NCBI RefSeq assembly: GCF_014898055.3
Contig: NW_026555331.1
Location: forward strand, 100,214,684 to 100,278,683
Direction: 5' to 3'
Source of the DNA: Talpa occidentalis
Taxonomy: Eukaryota > Chordata > Mammalia > Eulipotyphla > Talpidae
Length of the DNA: 64,000 nt
Shown here: in pieces, positions 37,087 through 49,893 of the stretch
How the letters are laid out: each line of letters starts with the position of its first letter
How positions within the stretch are numbered: position 1 is the first letter of the stretch
Made by a program: the position numbers and the translations under genes
The notes under the pieces: model-generated
Seen by the model: the letters and a program-made list of their open reading frames with translations, nothing else
Told to the model about the DNA's origin: nothing
The model's database searches: none

Positions 37087-38924
37087 CTGGACAAAAGCAA
37101 AGGCATTCACAGTAAGATAATGTTGGAGCTCATTTGCCAAAAAATTGATATTTAATACCATCCCTTTCATATACTTGCATTAAAAAAAAATTCAAGAATA
37201 AGTGACACATACCTCTCTTTCATCTTTCAAATACCATTTCCTTAGAGGAATCAGTGAAATTATATTTTTTTTTTCAAAATACCCAACACATAGTAATTAT
37301 ACACCATTTTGAATAATATCTATTTTCCTCATTTGAAAATAACCCCTCCCCCACCGCTGTGCCAGAGGGAAGGCCCCTGAACCAGAATTTTTAACCAATA
37401 TAATTAAAACCGGTGGGAGATTGACATCAAGGCAGGAAGCACCTGAGTTACACATGGATCATCAGACTGATTCTCCTGCCTAGAATTTAAGAACAGATAA
37501 GAATGTGCCTGCCACTATGAATAAATTCATATTTAACAGGAACTCCATTATATTTAATGGGAAGTATTGTTTCATAAATACAATTTTTGTTTAATGTTCA
37601 CTCATTTGAAAATAATTTAAGAGAATAAGACTTCAGACAAATAAACAGTTCATGGTACACAATAAGTTCTTAATATAATAGCAGTTCTTTATATAAAGAT
37701 AATGCTTCTGCCTTGATAAGACAATTTCCTCAAGTTGATGGGGATAAACTTCTGCTCAACTGTTTGCTGATTTCTCTTGTCTCTTTCAAAACAAAATATC
37801 TCCAAAAAGGTTAGACAAAGTTAGTGGGTTATAGGGTTTTATTTGCTAATCTTTTAGAGATTAAATTCTTAAATTTATCTCAAAAAATAAATATGACTGG
37901 TAGTCTTCTTAATATAATATAAACAATCTAGTTAAGTAGCTTAGACCATAAACCCATGGATCCAGATGTGCATGATAGATTCCACTAATCAAACACAAGG
38001 TCTTCTTTGTGTCTTAAAATACACAATGTATTCAAAGAATGCTCCAACCTGAGTATCTGAATAGTATCTTTATGCCTACTTTTCCCTCTTTATCAGTATT
38101 ATATGGGAAAAAAAAAAGAAACATCTAAAATGTTTTTGTATTTGAGAAATTTTATTGAATCCAATTCAGTCTCCCTTATGACATAATGTCACCAAATGTT
38201 TATAATATCATATAAAATGGCTATCTTTACTCTATAGTTGGTATTTAAGGACCTAAAATAGAAAAATATTACCTATTTTCCTATCTCTTATGATTGACAT
38301 AGTTGCACATAGACCTAAAAATCACACAGTTACTAACTGTATGAAGAAATGCCAAGAGGTGTTACATTTTTGTGCTGTAGGAAAAAGTAAGGCGGTAAAT
38401 TTTTCTGCTGAGATATGTGATCTTATATTACAGCTATTGATAAAGCATTACTTTGTGGCAAAATATCACTATATGAAAGATACTCTAAGGCACTTAGGAC
38501 AATATCAGACATGCTCAGTAGCATGTTAACATTAAAACACTAGAAAGACTAACAGTCAAATAAATGAATGGTTTTTGAAACAAAATGAGAAAAAGTGTTA
38601 CAACAAAACAGACAATTAGGCTAAACAGTCACTAATTCTATAGGACACCTTTCATGTTAAAGGCTCAAAGTGTTAATTAAATTCCTCAACACTCTTGTCA
38701 ATTAGCCAATATCTTTGGACTTATAAAGGCATGGTGTAAACACTGTATCATCTGAGTCCTTATTCTCAGAACAATACAGCTCCTCAGCCTGCTCTGAGCG
38801 TCTGACGACAACTAAACAGGACAGAACCAAACATTTACTAAACAAACTGCCAAATTGCAAGAGTTGGCTAGACAGAAGCATATGCTTGGTGTTCATAGCT
38901 GACAGGGAAGACTGTTACATACCA
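37087..38924. other. Intron, nothing recognised
   Basis: Part of the 4.6-kb intron between DEP exons 1 and 2. AT-rich. Confidence 0.4.
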
Positions 38925-39030
38925 GGGCTTCTCAAAAACTATTTAGGAGTCACCTGGGGGACCTTGTTAAATTAACTGCACATTCTGATGCAGCATGGCT
39001 GGGTAGCCTCATTTCTAAGTAGCTGCCTGG
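38925..39030 (+). mobile_element. MER5-like hAT remnant
   Basis: 'agggcttctcaaaaact', 'gagtcacctgggggaccttg' and 'ttctgatgcagcatggctgg' appear in MER5 order. Confidence 0.55.
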
Positions 39031-39100
39031 TGATGCCGGTGACCATAAGCCCTAACCCCCCAGCTCAACATTTAATTGGAAAGGGCTTAGTCTATTTTGG

Positions 39101-40750
39101 GGGGTAGGGCTGAGTCAATGTGTTAAAACACATACTGCCTTGATAACATTAGTTAATCACCTTGACAACACCGGTTAATAACTAGGCTTTCCTGTTCTCA
39201 GAAAAGCTATGATGTCTTTGGTACAAGACCCCTTTCTATATCCAACTTCATCAAGTAATGCTTCAAGTTGCTTTCAACAATCCATCTGTGCCAGGGAAAA
39301 CAACATTAGGGGTAAGAATAAACTCAGTAATATCACCAAAGCAAACAAAGTGAGTGAGCTGACTTTGCTATTAACATATACTCCCCTGACTTGCTAACCA
39401 GGTAGGTCCGAAACAATCCAGTTAAAATAGGTAAATCCACAGGCTTTAGGGGACAGCAGTGAGGAAGAAAAAAGATGGTGGGAAGAGAACGCTGTGAACA
39501 ATGACAGCAATACTTTTCCCCAGTATATTTTCAGTCTTGTACTGAATCCAGAAACTGTTGCAAGTACATGTAGATCTAACTACAGTTGCAATACTAGGTA
39601 GGAACACTGTGATCAGCTACAAGGCCAATGAGATTGCATATAACAAAACATAATTTAACCAATTTTGGGAACTGAAAATTTGGTTTCTCTAGGCCTCCTC
39701 CTGTTACCTGTTAATGTTGTTAGCAATTAATTCATGGTAGTGCAGGCAGAACCCTAATCTCAAATATAAATGCAGTGGTGGTATTTGGAGACTTATTTGA
39801 AGTTTCAAAAACCAGTGTGATTTTCCCTACAGTATAAAATGAATAGAAAACATTTCACAATTTTGAAAGCAATTCTCATATGGGACATGGAAAACACTTT
39901 ACTTCAATTTATGACTAGACAAATGAAAATGATCCACATCAGGCAATCATTATAGCACTAATCAAAGGATTAATCAATCCTTAGATTATGAAAAAAAGGA
40001 GGTTCTGGCTTGTTCAAGATAGGAGGTAGCAAAACACACACTCTCTCCCCATTCTACTCCCACTACACCCTAAATGTGTTCTGAATTGGCTGGACAGTTC
40101 TTCTACATGAACCTGATTAATCTCCTAGTTCTTTTTCAATTTATTACCATGGAAATCTTATAAAGAAACAAAATGGAAAACAATGACAGATCCTAAACAT
40201 TAACTTTATGTGGTGGCCAAAATTAATCCTCTGAGATTACCAGACCCAAAGATTTATACATACAAGCTTTAATTTTAAAAGAAAGGGGTGCAATTAAAAT
40301 ATTTAGTTAAAAAAATAACAAGAAGGGGGAAATCAGACAAGTCTAAAACTGAGATCACCAACAATTTTAAACAAAAGGTTCTATATGAAGTTGCCCAACC
40401 ATCACATGCCTCTCTTCCTGCCTGTCTTGTCACCTTAGCCTGGCCTTGGAAAGCAGGGTCCTCAGACCTTGGCTATAGATTATTACAAAAGAAATGGGTG
40501 ATCTTGAAGCTTTTTCAAGAGGTTCTCTTGTCCATACACACAAAAACATTTGTGCATTTGTAGATACAAATACAATTAAGCATGGGATTTTACAATTATT
40601 AATTCATTGCAGTTCTGCTAATCCCACTATATGATGGTTCAGTGGTACATAAGGATACAGATTCTGTCAGAAGGTTGATAAGAAGGAAGTTGGTGGCACT
40701 AGACAATTACTGACTTGAAGGGGCATGAAGCCTTCTGGAATGTGAAAAAT
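39101..40750. other. Intron, nothing recognised
   Basis: No exon with matching phase was found between DEP exons 1 and 2. Confidence 0.4.
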
Positions 40751-40756
40751 GTCTAA

Positions 40757-41007
40757 AACTTATGCATACAAGAACTGGGGTATAGGCCAGAGATGTGGGG
40801 GGTGAGAGGATTCACCAGAGACAGAGCAGGGAAGAGAACAGGCAGATTGACTGAAACACAATGCCGAGGGGAGCAGCGGGCAAGACAGGAGAAGTCTGCT
40901 GTGCCATGTGGGTTGCTCCCTGGCCGGCCAGGGATTGAACTCATGCTGCAGAGGCTGCAAATGGCTTCACAGAGCTGTGCTTAACCTTTGCACCACCAGG
41001 GAGGCCC
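40757..41007 (-). mobile_element. tRNA-derived SINE, tail-shortened
   Basis: Minus-strand copy. The body is complete to the 5' ggcctccctgg, but the A-rich tail is reduced to a few bases. I find no convincing TSD. Confidence 0.85.
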
Positions 41008-41680
41008 TAATATCTTTTCTTAGAAAAATGAGGAGCTGAAAACTCACTTTTGTTTTTTCTTTAAACTACTCCATCAAATGAAATCATGTGCTCCAAACTT
41101 TCTAAGTGAACACTCTTGGTCTAGATGTACTTTAAAATTGGCCTTCAGCCCACACACTTACTCTAACTCCTTTGCTCTCCACTAGCCATGGCAGGGCCAT
41201 CCTTACTGAGCCAACCCACCCTCCCTCCTCACAGCACCTAAAAGGCGAAAGACTTGCATTTGGGAGTGAGAGTAGAGTGCCTTGTCCCATGGGTCCCCAA
41301 CAGACCTCACAGAGCCTTGATAACGTCCCCGATGAGGGAACTCATATTTCTTGCAGTCCTAGTGCAGCACACTCAATAAAAATGTTGTGAAATATCACAT
41401 CTCAGAGAAAGCAAAGCAGAGACTCTCCCAGGACCACAACCTCACTTGTGCCAGGGGGTTCCATACCCTGATTCAGAACAAGGATCCCAATTATCATTGA
41501 GCACTGGATTAAATTTAGAAAAGTCACCATCGATATCCCAAATAGACACTTCTAAACAAACAACCCTCTCCCACTATCAATATAGCTACCTCTCTGTGTG
41601 CAAGGTTATGCTTTTAACACATTTTTATTTTTTTTCCCCATAAGGAGAATTTTTGACAAAGTGTTAGAAAAATGTGTTAC

Positions 41681-41787
41681 CTGTAAAATCCCTTGAGGTT
41701 CACTCTGTCCTTTATCAGGTCAGCTGCCTGAACAATAATAATATTCCTCAATGCTCTTCCTGCACAAGAAGAATTCTCTCCATAAAT
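41681..41787 (-). CDS. RAPGEF5: DEP domain exon 1
   Basis: The exon is 107 nt, made of 35 codons plus two bases, with acceptor ccatttag and donor gtaaca. It begins IYGENSS and contains RALRNIIIVQAADLIKDR, followed by the start of the DEP fold, VNLKGFY. The last two bases, AG, complete an arginine codon with the first G of the next exon at 37086. The DEP module in EPAC-type RapGEFs holds the protein at membranes. Here the first helix and the characteristic LIKDR turn are visible. No frameshift or stop is present. The exon belongs to the same reading chain as its neighbours on both sides. Confidence 0.82.
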
Positions 41788-42859
41788 CTAAATGGAAAAG
41801 ACAAATAATTGCTGTACATTTAGAACCTCATTGTGGCAATTTGTGAGCTGCCAATAGCATATTATATCAAAATTTACAAAATTTACATTTTAGCCTACAT
41901 AGCTACATGCAACTACATATCTTGTTTTTGCTATTGGTCCATGGACACTATTCAGTTATAACAACTATTTTTTAAATGCCAAACTGCTTGAACAAAAATA
42001 ACCTCGTTTTACACAGTTTTTAGGGCACAATAGCCACTGTTTTTTAAGACAGAATATTTCTATCAATATAGATAATTGAACATTTATATTATATATTAAC
42101 TGCCATATTGATAATGCACTCATGTAAAGGTCTAGGAAAATGGGAAAATAATTTTTCCTATCTAGTGAACATCATGACAATTTGATAGTAGGCTGCTATC
42201 TGCTTTGCCTTTAAGCTTCAATAGCAGAGCTCACAGTTAATTCCAAGCATTCTGATTCATCTACTTCCGTGACTCCATCTAGCAGATAAAAATTTCATTT
42301 AACTCCTCTTTTTAATCTTCTAATTCATCCATGAATCTTTGATTCTTGAAGGATGATGGAGAGTGCTCCTTAGTTCGAGAGTGCTCTGTGCCCTACTTTA
42401 TATTCTACTTCCTTTTTCCATAATTGGCTCCTTCCTCTTCAGTGCAATGCTGCTTTTCAAACAAAGGAAGCTAAATGAAAATGAGCTGTTTTCATATGTA
42501 AAGGCTCAAGAAAATTAATATATATATTGGGGATACATGCTTATTTCTGTTTACTTCTTTCTGGGTTAATTCTTTTTGTACCTAAAGTATATTTTATATC
42601 TTCTCTCAAAGCAAACAAATTGATAATATGTTAACTGTGACTTGACAGGGAATATTTCAATCCCATTCTCACTTCTTTAATTTTCTTGCTATCATCTCCT
42701 AAACAAAATTCAATAGAAAAGAGAAGCATGGAAGAAATGATTTACTTTTAACATGTTGAAACTGTTATTTTTTAAATGCTTGAACAAATGAGAGGACAGG
42801 AAATTTACCATAAAAGAGACACAAGCCTGGTGACACTTAATTGTGACATGGTACCAAGT

Positions 42860-42980
42860 TCACTCAGTCATTCAAAAAACATTTAATAAGCAGCTATCAG
42901 GCTACTTATTCTAGATGCTGGGATACAGTAGAGAACAAGACTGAAAAGGTCCCTACAAACAAAGCTCATAGTCTCCTGTT
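42860..42980 (-). mobile_element. L2 3' end, minus strand
   Basis: 'tcattcaaaaaacatttaat' and 'tagatgctgggatacagtag' followed by 'agaacaaga' match the reverse complement of the L2 end. Confidence 0.7.
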
Positions 42981-43448
42981 ACTCTAAAACATCTACTCTT
43001 TATTGACAGATTTGTTAACCCAATACAATAAAGCTATGCTCCTCTTTTCTTAACAATAAGCATATGGAGATATTCCACTATCAGATAACAATAAATATAA
43101 ATAATCCTTTTTTACAAAAAGTTTTCAGCACAAAATTTCCACCATGCTTAAAATACAGCATTTTTATCAATACAGACAACTGAAAAACTATATTCTATAT
43201 TAACTCTGCCATACTGATAATACATTCATGCAAAGGACTTGAAAGGTAGGAAATATTTTTTTCTACCTAGGGGACATCTTGAACCATGACACAATTATCA
43301 GAGCATCTCAAACACCTTTGGCTGTGTCATCCCCAGTGAAGGAAACATGTGATCAGGAGCAAAACAAACAGCTATTACTAGAGATTTCTATACCACAATT
43401 TGTAAATCATTATTTCAGATCATGCAGTAAATGAGAAAAGAATCATAC

Positions 43449-43499
43449 CTGGGAAGGAGTATGTTCGAGGTATGGATTGGAAATTCTTCGTGACAGAGT
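43449..43499 (-). CDS. RAPGEF5: Exon upstream of the DEP domain, 51 nt
   Basis: This is a 17-codon exon in phase 0 at both ends. The acceptor reads ttttaaaatag and the donor is gtatga. It encodes the basic stretch TLSRRISNPYLEHTPSQ. The SRRIS segment resembles a basophilic kinase site, but that is only a motif reading. The exon lies 1.66 kb upstream of the DEP exon at 41681-41787, and the two join without adding or losing a base. The residues match my memory of the region before the DEP domain in RAPGEF5 long isoforms. An exon this short, with symmetrical phase, could be skipped without a frameshift. Confidence 0.72.
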
Positions 43500-43809
43500 C
43501 TATTTTAAAAGAAAGAAAGGGAGGAAAATTAAAGCCAAACAAATTTTGTAACATGAACACACAATACATACAACAGTGGCACGCCCAGTAATTATCGAAG
43601 TCAAAAAATGAGATTAAATCCCAAATCATGTATCACACAGGATTATCATCCTTATTCTCACTCAATGTAAGTATCTGGTCTACATTCACATCCACTTGAC
43701 AGGATATGCACTTGAACAGATCCCAGTCTAGACAACTGAAAAAAGTGTAACAGGAGACAGGTGTTTTGTATACGTCATTTTATTCTTAATGTCATTTAAT
43801 TACATTTCT

Positions 43810-44455
43810 CCTTCCTTTTCATTCCCACTTTGACCAGTCTTACCCAGGTTTTCATTACTACATCCCCAAACACTTGCTTTGGTTTCTCTGCCCTCTGGTC
43901 ACACCTGCTCAAGCCATCCTATAAATCTCAACTAAACAATGTCCTTAAATTGGCCCCTCCACCTACAATGGGTTTCATTTCTTATGTGAGTCTATCCAAA
44001 GCTCCCAGTCTGCCCTTCTGTGCCCACGACAGCCTGCCTCCAATGGGTTTCCAGTGTTTTCTTTTCACCTTTCTACATGGCTACTTTGGTTTAACTAGGT
44101 AATACTCATCAGAAGAGCCTGCCATCCATAGCTTACCTCTACACGCACTATTCTCCACATTGGAAAGCCCCAGTCTTCCCTGATACTTCCCTGAATCCCA
44201 CCAGGTTTTGAAATCTAGCTTTGTGCTGTTATCTAACAGGAAATCTCTGCTGCTACCTCAGTCCATTGGGGTTTCACCCTCTTTGAAGCTCCTTGTTTTT
44301 TCCTCTATTATTCATTTGGTAACTCCTGGATGTTCTGCATGACCCACTGTCTTGTGTATACATTTACCCCAACAAATCCACAAACTCCTTGAGGGAGATC
44401 TGGTAGCTTATATTGTTTGCTTTCACAGTATCTAACACACATCCTTGTACAAAAA
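43810..44455 (+). mobile_element. L2 LINE fragment
   Basis: L2-like order including 'tgcctccaatgggtttccag', 'tcttccctgatacttccctg', 'aatccacaaactccttgagg' and a closing 'agtatctaacacacatcctt'. Diverged. Confidence 0.6.
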
Positions 44456-44460
44456 AAGTT

Positions 44461-45144
44461 TATTTTTCTATTCATTTATTTATAGATATTTATATCTCTG
44501 TTTCAACTTAGTAGTTACTGAATGATTTGAATTGTAGGAGCTAATTTTTCCTAGTTAACAATCCAGAAAGCATTACCATCACCCACAGATGCTTAAGCAC
44601 AATAGAAAACTATTATCATTTCCCATTGCAGTATAGGAAAAAGTACAGAGAAACCAACATTTACTGAGCTTCCAACCTATGTTTAAAAGCTCTTTATCCC
44701 TCTACTCCAAGGCTCACTGTCTTTTGAAATCCCATAGTTTTTAGTCTTCCGCCTCCACTTCTTAGAATAATTTGCTAAATTTACAAAATGTGCCCTGCCA
44801 GTCATCGCTTTCCAACATCTGAACTTCTACCAAATTTTAATGTAAGAAAGAAATCTCATTCTGATCCTTCCCCCATTCCACATGGCTCCTATAATACTTA
44901 CCTTCTAATTAAACAAAAATAAATGTAGGGGTACTTTATATTCAGAAATGTCATTTGGTGCACTCTGCTAAAGGTTTGCAATGGTTTAAAAGAAAATTAA
45001 ATATATCATGTAGACAAACCATTTTAACTTCCCACATGTTAAAATAAAACATCCACCCACCCCTTCGATCTTGTCAATTCACACTCCGAAGGTGCCTTCC
45101 CAGGTCTTCTGTTTGAGTGGAGGTAATATACTCACTTATTGAAA
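44461..45144. other. Intron, nothing recognised
   Basis: AT-rich; no feature. Confidence 0.4.
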
Positions 45145-45146
45145 TA

Positions 45147-45534
45147 CAGCTAGCCCTCCACATTCAGGGTTCTGCATTTTGGTTTCAACCAACGTTGGGT
45201 TCAACTAACTTTTGCTCAAAAATGTGTATTATTTAGCTAGACCTAGGATGGTCATGTCTGCACTGAATATGCACAGATTTTTTTCTAGTCATTACTCCCT
45301 AAACATCATAGTATAACAACTATTTATATAGCATTTATACTATATTAGATATTATAAGTAATCTAAAGATGATTTAACGTATATGGGAGGATGTTTGTAG
45401 GTTATATGCAAATACTATGACATTTTATATGAGGGACTTGAGGCTTCTCAGATTTTTGGTGTGTGTGTGGTTGGGGGTCGGGGGAGAGGTGTTTCTGGAA
45501 CCAAATCACCATGGATACAGAGGATTGACAACAG
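45147..45534 (+). mobile_element. Tigger-type (pogo-like) non-autonomous DNA transposon
   Basis: Starts cagctagccctccacattca and contains 'ccctaaacatcatagtataa', 'attataagtaatctaaagat' and 'ggttatatgcaaatactatg'. It ends near acaacag, with TA on both sides (45145-45146, 45535-45536). The order is that of the well-known 'tatccg' Tigger MITE. Confidence 0.85.
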
Positions 45535-45536
45535 TA

Positions 45537-46659
45537 ATTTAAAATCTGCATATGAACCAAATTTATAATTTGAAGATGAATCATGATAAGTGATCCCCCC
45601 CCAACAAAGATAGACTTTTAAAAATCATTGGCAGTAAAAAACTGACAACTTTTATTACACATCTAATTGCCTAAATCAGCTCAGATGAGCAACTACTTCA
45701 CATGATCTAGTTTTAAAGAAAGCTTCTAGGTAGAAACAAGTTCTAAAGAACAAGGTAGGGGCAATTTCACAAAAGAAAGCAAACCACTTCCTTTTTCTCT
45801 GCTGCCAACCTGTATCCGGCTGTTCCAACACTAGTGTTACACTCACACAATTCCATTTCACAGAAACTTCTCCCTGGATGGCTTCTTTCAAAAGCTGGGT
45901 AAGGTGAGTAAATAAAGCAATGGGATTCTTCCATGCTGACCAGATAACAGTCTTAGATAAGCTACTAACCCACAGGGAATGGACAAGAGCAACATAATTA
46001 CAACTGCTTTTTACAAGACACAATACTGAGATTTGTTGCCAGAAACTCTGGTGAAGCCTCTCTTTAACAGGTCCCAGAGGGGCTTTGTTTCATTAATGCT
46101 CTGGGACAGCAGTTTTCAAACTTAGTGGAGCTAGGGGAAGCCACCAAGTCTCTAGAGAACTACTGATTCATTAAACTTAAAATAATTACCATAATGCTGT
46201 ACCCTTTCTTGAGACCACTTTTTTTGTTAGTTTTTGGTATAGATCAAAAATAGCAACTGCCAAAGACTTAAGGAAAAACAGAACATGGAGGAATAGTCTA
46301 TCCATTTATTTTTAACAGATATTGGGAAAAGATTAAGTAATTTTATTAGGAAAACAACATAGACCAGCTTACAGAAATTTGAGAATCACTACTCTAAGTC
46401 ACCTCAAGAATTGTTCTCCCAGCATCTACCCAAGAAAGATCACAAAAACACTCTTGAAAATGGCCCTCTCTCCATTTCAATATTCTCTCCTCATTATACA
46501 ACTGCTCTGCTGTGCTCATCCTTCTTTATATCTCTTTGTTTTATTTCTCCTCTCAGTTTCCAGGAATTTGTCTAATCACTCTTGTGGCAATTAACTTTCA
46601 TTCTTTTCACATTTAGGAAGAACCAACTGAGCTCCTTCTCAGGCACTGTGGGAGCTTAC
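45537..46659. other. Intron; possible eroded hAT at about 46111-46390
   Basis: cagcagttttcaaact at one end and ttgagaatcacta at the other resemble MER-type termini; support is weak. The 115-codon minus-strand frame at 45676-46023 has no domain I recognise. Confidence 0.35.
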
Positions 46660-46675
46660 AAGAACACACATTCAG

Positions 46676-46941
46676 GGCCTCTCCTGGTGGTGCAGCGGTT
46701 GAGCGCTGGGCTGCGAAGCTGCCGCAGCCTCTGCAACACCGGTTCAATCCCCGGCCACCGGGCGAGGGTCCCACATGGCGCGCAGACCTCTTCTGCTGTG
46801 CCCGCTGCTCCCCGCAGCAGTGTACTTCGTCAGTCTACCTGCTCTGTTCACCGCTCTGGCTCTGGTGAATTCTCTCACCCTCTCGCGCTTCTGACTGTAC
46901 CCAGTGCTTGTATAAATAAATAAAATAAATATTAAAAAAAA
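46676..46941 (+). mobile_element. tRNA-derived SINE, full length, young
   Basis: Near-consensus copy: A box tggtggtgcagcgg, B box ggttcaatccc, GC-rich body and a taaataaa/A tail. A perfect 16-bp TSD, aagaacacacattcag, lies at 46660-46675 and 46942-46957. Confidence 0.95.
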
Positions 46942-46957
46942 AAGAACACACATTCAG

Positions 46958-48489
46958 ATAAAATACTATCTCTAATTTAAAAATCCATTTATGAGAAGAC
47001 AGGATCTAAAGAATACTTTAAACCCCTGAATTTTCTTTCTTGATCCTGGTTTCCTATCAATTTACTCTAGGATCTTGGATAGATATTCCTGTTGATGCAG
47101 GGCATCCTTTTTGATGACGCTCCCTAAAATATCTCAGATATCGCTAAACAAGATGATTCATCTCTAAATGAGATGATTCTTTTTTTTCCCTCTTTCACAA
47201 CGTTCTAGAACAAGCTAGAAACAATGATTCTTTCATAAAAGATATACCATGGAGAGAAGGCTAGCAACAACACAAGTTATATTTTAATTCAAATCTAATG
47301 TAAGGTCAGAGAAATTACATAATTTACTTCTTTCCTGTCCATTTTAATGAACCACAGAAAATGATTCCCTAAATGATTCAAGCCAGATCTCATATTTTAA
47401 AAATGTGTGAGAAAAATATAACCCTTTAATATTCACCAATGTATTTCCAGAAAAAAAAGTCATAACTCAAGAGGTGAATTGGTTAGCAACAATATGTAAC
47501 TTTAAAAAGAAAAAAGAAGAAGTTGAGTGTCCCTTAAAATTAAACTGTAGTAGTATGAGGATGGGTCTAACCCAAGCATGGAACTCATTCCAGAGACAAT
47601 GAAAATATCTTGCTAAAAATGTAATAGAATTTAAGGACATTTTTCATCAGTCAGCTCTTAAAGGAGATGCTATCCTTCGAATGAGTTAAAGTACATAAGG
47701 TACTGTTGGGAGAAAGAAATATGAGGATACAGACTGAATCACTTTATCACCACAGAAGTAGGAACTGCTCTATTACAAATGGGAACTAACAAGAACTAAC
47801 AAATTTATTGATAAGTTAAGAATTTAGTTCATGACACAGCTTTTTGTCACTTTTAGCCACACTGCTTTTTCCCACTGTGGTGAACAGTAAAATATGAAGA
47901 TGTTAACATGGTATAACTACTATACTTGGAATTCTTACAATCTCAGGAAGTCAAAAAGCTTCTTAGGTACATGGAGGGCACATATGTTAAGAGATTATAG
48001 ACCAAAACAATAAAGACCATGGTCTAGTAAGTTTTCCAGTATAGTTCTAATACTTTGGGTCCTGCTTGGTCCCAAGACACATATCTCAATCAAAGCTTGG
48101 TCAAGGTTGAAGGGAGAGAATTGCAGCCAGTTTATTGGCTTGTGAATTTTCTGGTGACCACAAGTCAGTTATAATGCAAACTGCAGATAAAAATCATTGC
48201 TGAAATGCAGGGGCAGGGCATGGTACCACAACTCCTTCTGCAAGCTCTGGGTATAATTCAGGCCCACAACCATTTCCTCAAGGCTCCAAAGGATGTGCCC
48301 CAATAGCCAGTCACGAAGTCTATTTGTAATAATAAGTTCTCAGCGTATCATGGCTACACGATAGTCAATGATCTCAAAATTATATTTTTATACTGACCTG
48401 TGATGAGTTAAGGAAATGAATGGAATCACAGAAAAGGTAACAGAGATACTTCCTGAGTATTTCCCTTGTCTTAAGTACTTTTGCATATT
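46958..48489. other. Intron, nothing recognised
   Basis: AT-rich, no exon or confident repeat. Confidence 0.4.
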
Positions 48490-48585
48490 AGTATTGCACC
48501 CACCTATACATATTTTTACAGACAAGAGGCCTGAGGGTCAGAGATATTAAGATCCTAGAGCTGGAAAGTTATAAACCCTGGATTG
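48490..48585 (-). mobile_element. MIR fragment, minus strand
   Basis: 'tttttacagacaagaggcct' then 'gagggtcagagatattaaga' matches the reverse complement of the MIR core. Confidence 0.65.
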
Positions 48586-48634
48586 ACATAAAATTTTGAT
48601 TGATCCAAAGCCACCATTCTATTGTTACTGGCGA

Positions 48635-48747
48635 TGTATTAAGTAATATGTGCTACCTTTTAGTTTTATAAGTATTAATGGATATGTTTTAAGATTGTAT
48701 TAAGTAACTTTAATAAAACATATCCATTAATACTTATAAAACTAAAA
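48635..48747. repeat. Perfect 34-bp inverted repeat with embedded direct repeat
   Basis: Arms 48658-48691 and 48714-48747 are exact reverse complements with a 22-bp spacer. tgtattaagtaa occurs just outside the left arm (48635-48646) and again in the spacer (48696-48707). Confidence 0.95.
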
Positions 48748-48840
48748 AGTAGGTACTATTTTTAATCCTATTTTGCATATGACAAAATTATAAAGAGGCT
48801 TGTCGTCCAAGCCTATCTTTAGTTACTACTTGCAATGTAT
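48748..48840 (-). mobile_element. Probable MIR fragment, minus strand
   Basis: 'gtaggtactatttttaatcc' then 'tattttgcatatgacaaaat' resembles reverse-strand MIR text and abuts the inverted repeat. Confidence 0.5.
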
Positions 48841-48929
48841 TTTACAGCATTGAATGGGATGATTTAAGAGTAACATGAAAAGTGAGTACATCTAAGCATT
48901 AAGATATCACAAACAGTGCTTGCTAGATC

Positions 48930-49108
48930 CAGCAGTCTCAACCCTCAATGTGAATTAAAACCATCTGAGAGACTGAAGGGAAGAAACCAAACAGGTGCTT
49001 TGGTCTCACCCTCCCTGGAAATTAGAATCTCTAGGAGCAGGACCTGTCAAGCTCCCCAGGTAGTTCTAATGTGCACCCGGCTGTAAAAATCAATGTTTGA
49101 AACTGGCA
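48930..49108 (+). mobile_element. MER5-type hAT remnant
   Basis: 'agcagtctcaaccctcaatg', 'ttagaatctctaggagcagg' and 'ctccccaggtagttctaatg' follow the MER5A order. Confidence 0.75.
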
Positions 49109-49110
49109 TT

Positions 49111-49893
49111 TTGAACCTCTCATTATTCAACTTCAGCTATGAGGCTTGGCGCACTCTTCAAACATTGCCTCCTCACACACCCAGCTGAGTTCAGAACATA
49201 GTACAGATGCAAGCCATTTCACCAACAGCACTCCGATCTGTGGCCGAGTTTCCAAGTCTGACTTACATAGAACAAAGAACCACTGTTTCAGTAAATCCCA
49301 CCTTGCACCTGTTGGTGTGGTAGGTGTTTTCGATCTGTCCTGTCTCAGACATAGCCCTAAGCCATGGCATCTTCGTCTCTACAGAGAAGCATAGTACCCA
49401 CAAGCCTTCAGAAGGGGCATACCCTTTTTAACAGCATCCACAGCATTAAGCTCAATTTTTCCTTCCCATTATCAAAGGGCTCTCTTCTAGCATAGACATG
49501 TTTTGCCCCACTTAAAAGCTTAAGTAGAAAATTAAAGTGGGTTCTAGGAATACTTATAAACATTTCACAATCTTACCTGTTTAGGAAGATAAATCAGTAA
49601 GAGCCATCAGTTTTTGGGAAAATATACACAATAGGTACAACAAATCCCAAAGTATGATCAATTTGATTTTACTCAGTCCTTGGGAAAGTAACTTTCTTTT
49701 TACTTTGTTTGCAAACAAGAGACAGTTTTGCCTGTCAGGCTGGACTTCCACGGTTAATGCAATCACAGAAAGGACTTTAAAATTTAGGAATAAAGTTAAC
49801 AGAGATTTTGAAACAACAGTTTAATTAGCAAACTTATTTATCTCCACTTGTCACTAATTCCCTACTTGTATTAACGTCAACCCATCCAGTTAC
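49111..49893. other. Intron, nothing recognised
   Basis: Lies between the probable exon at 49894 and the MER5 remnant; no feature seen. Confidence 0.4.

Noticed and set aside
45676..46023. 115-codon minus-strand frame on the gene strand
   Set aside because: No splice signals in usable phase and no recognisable domain.
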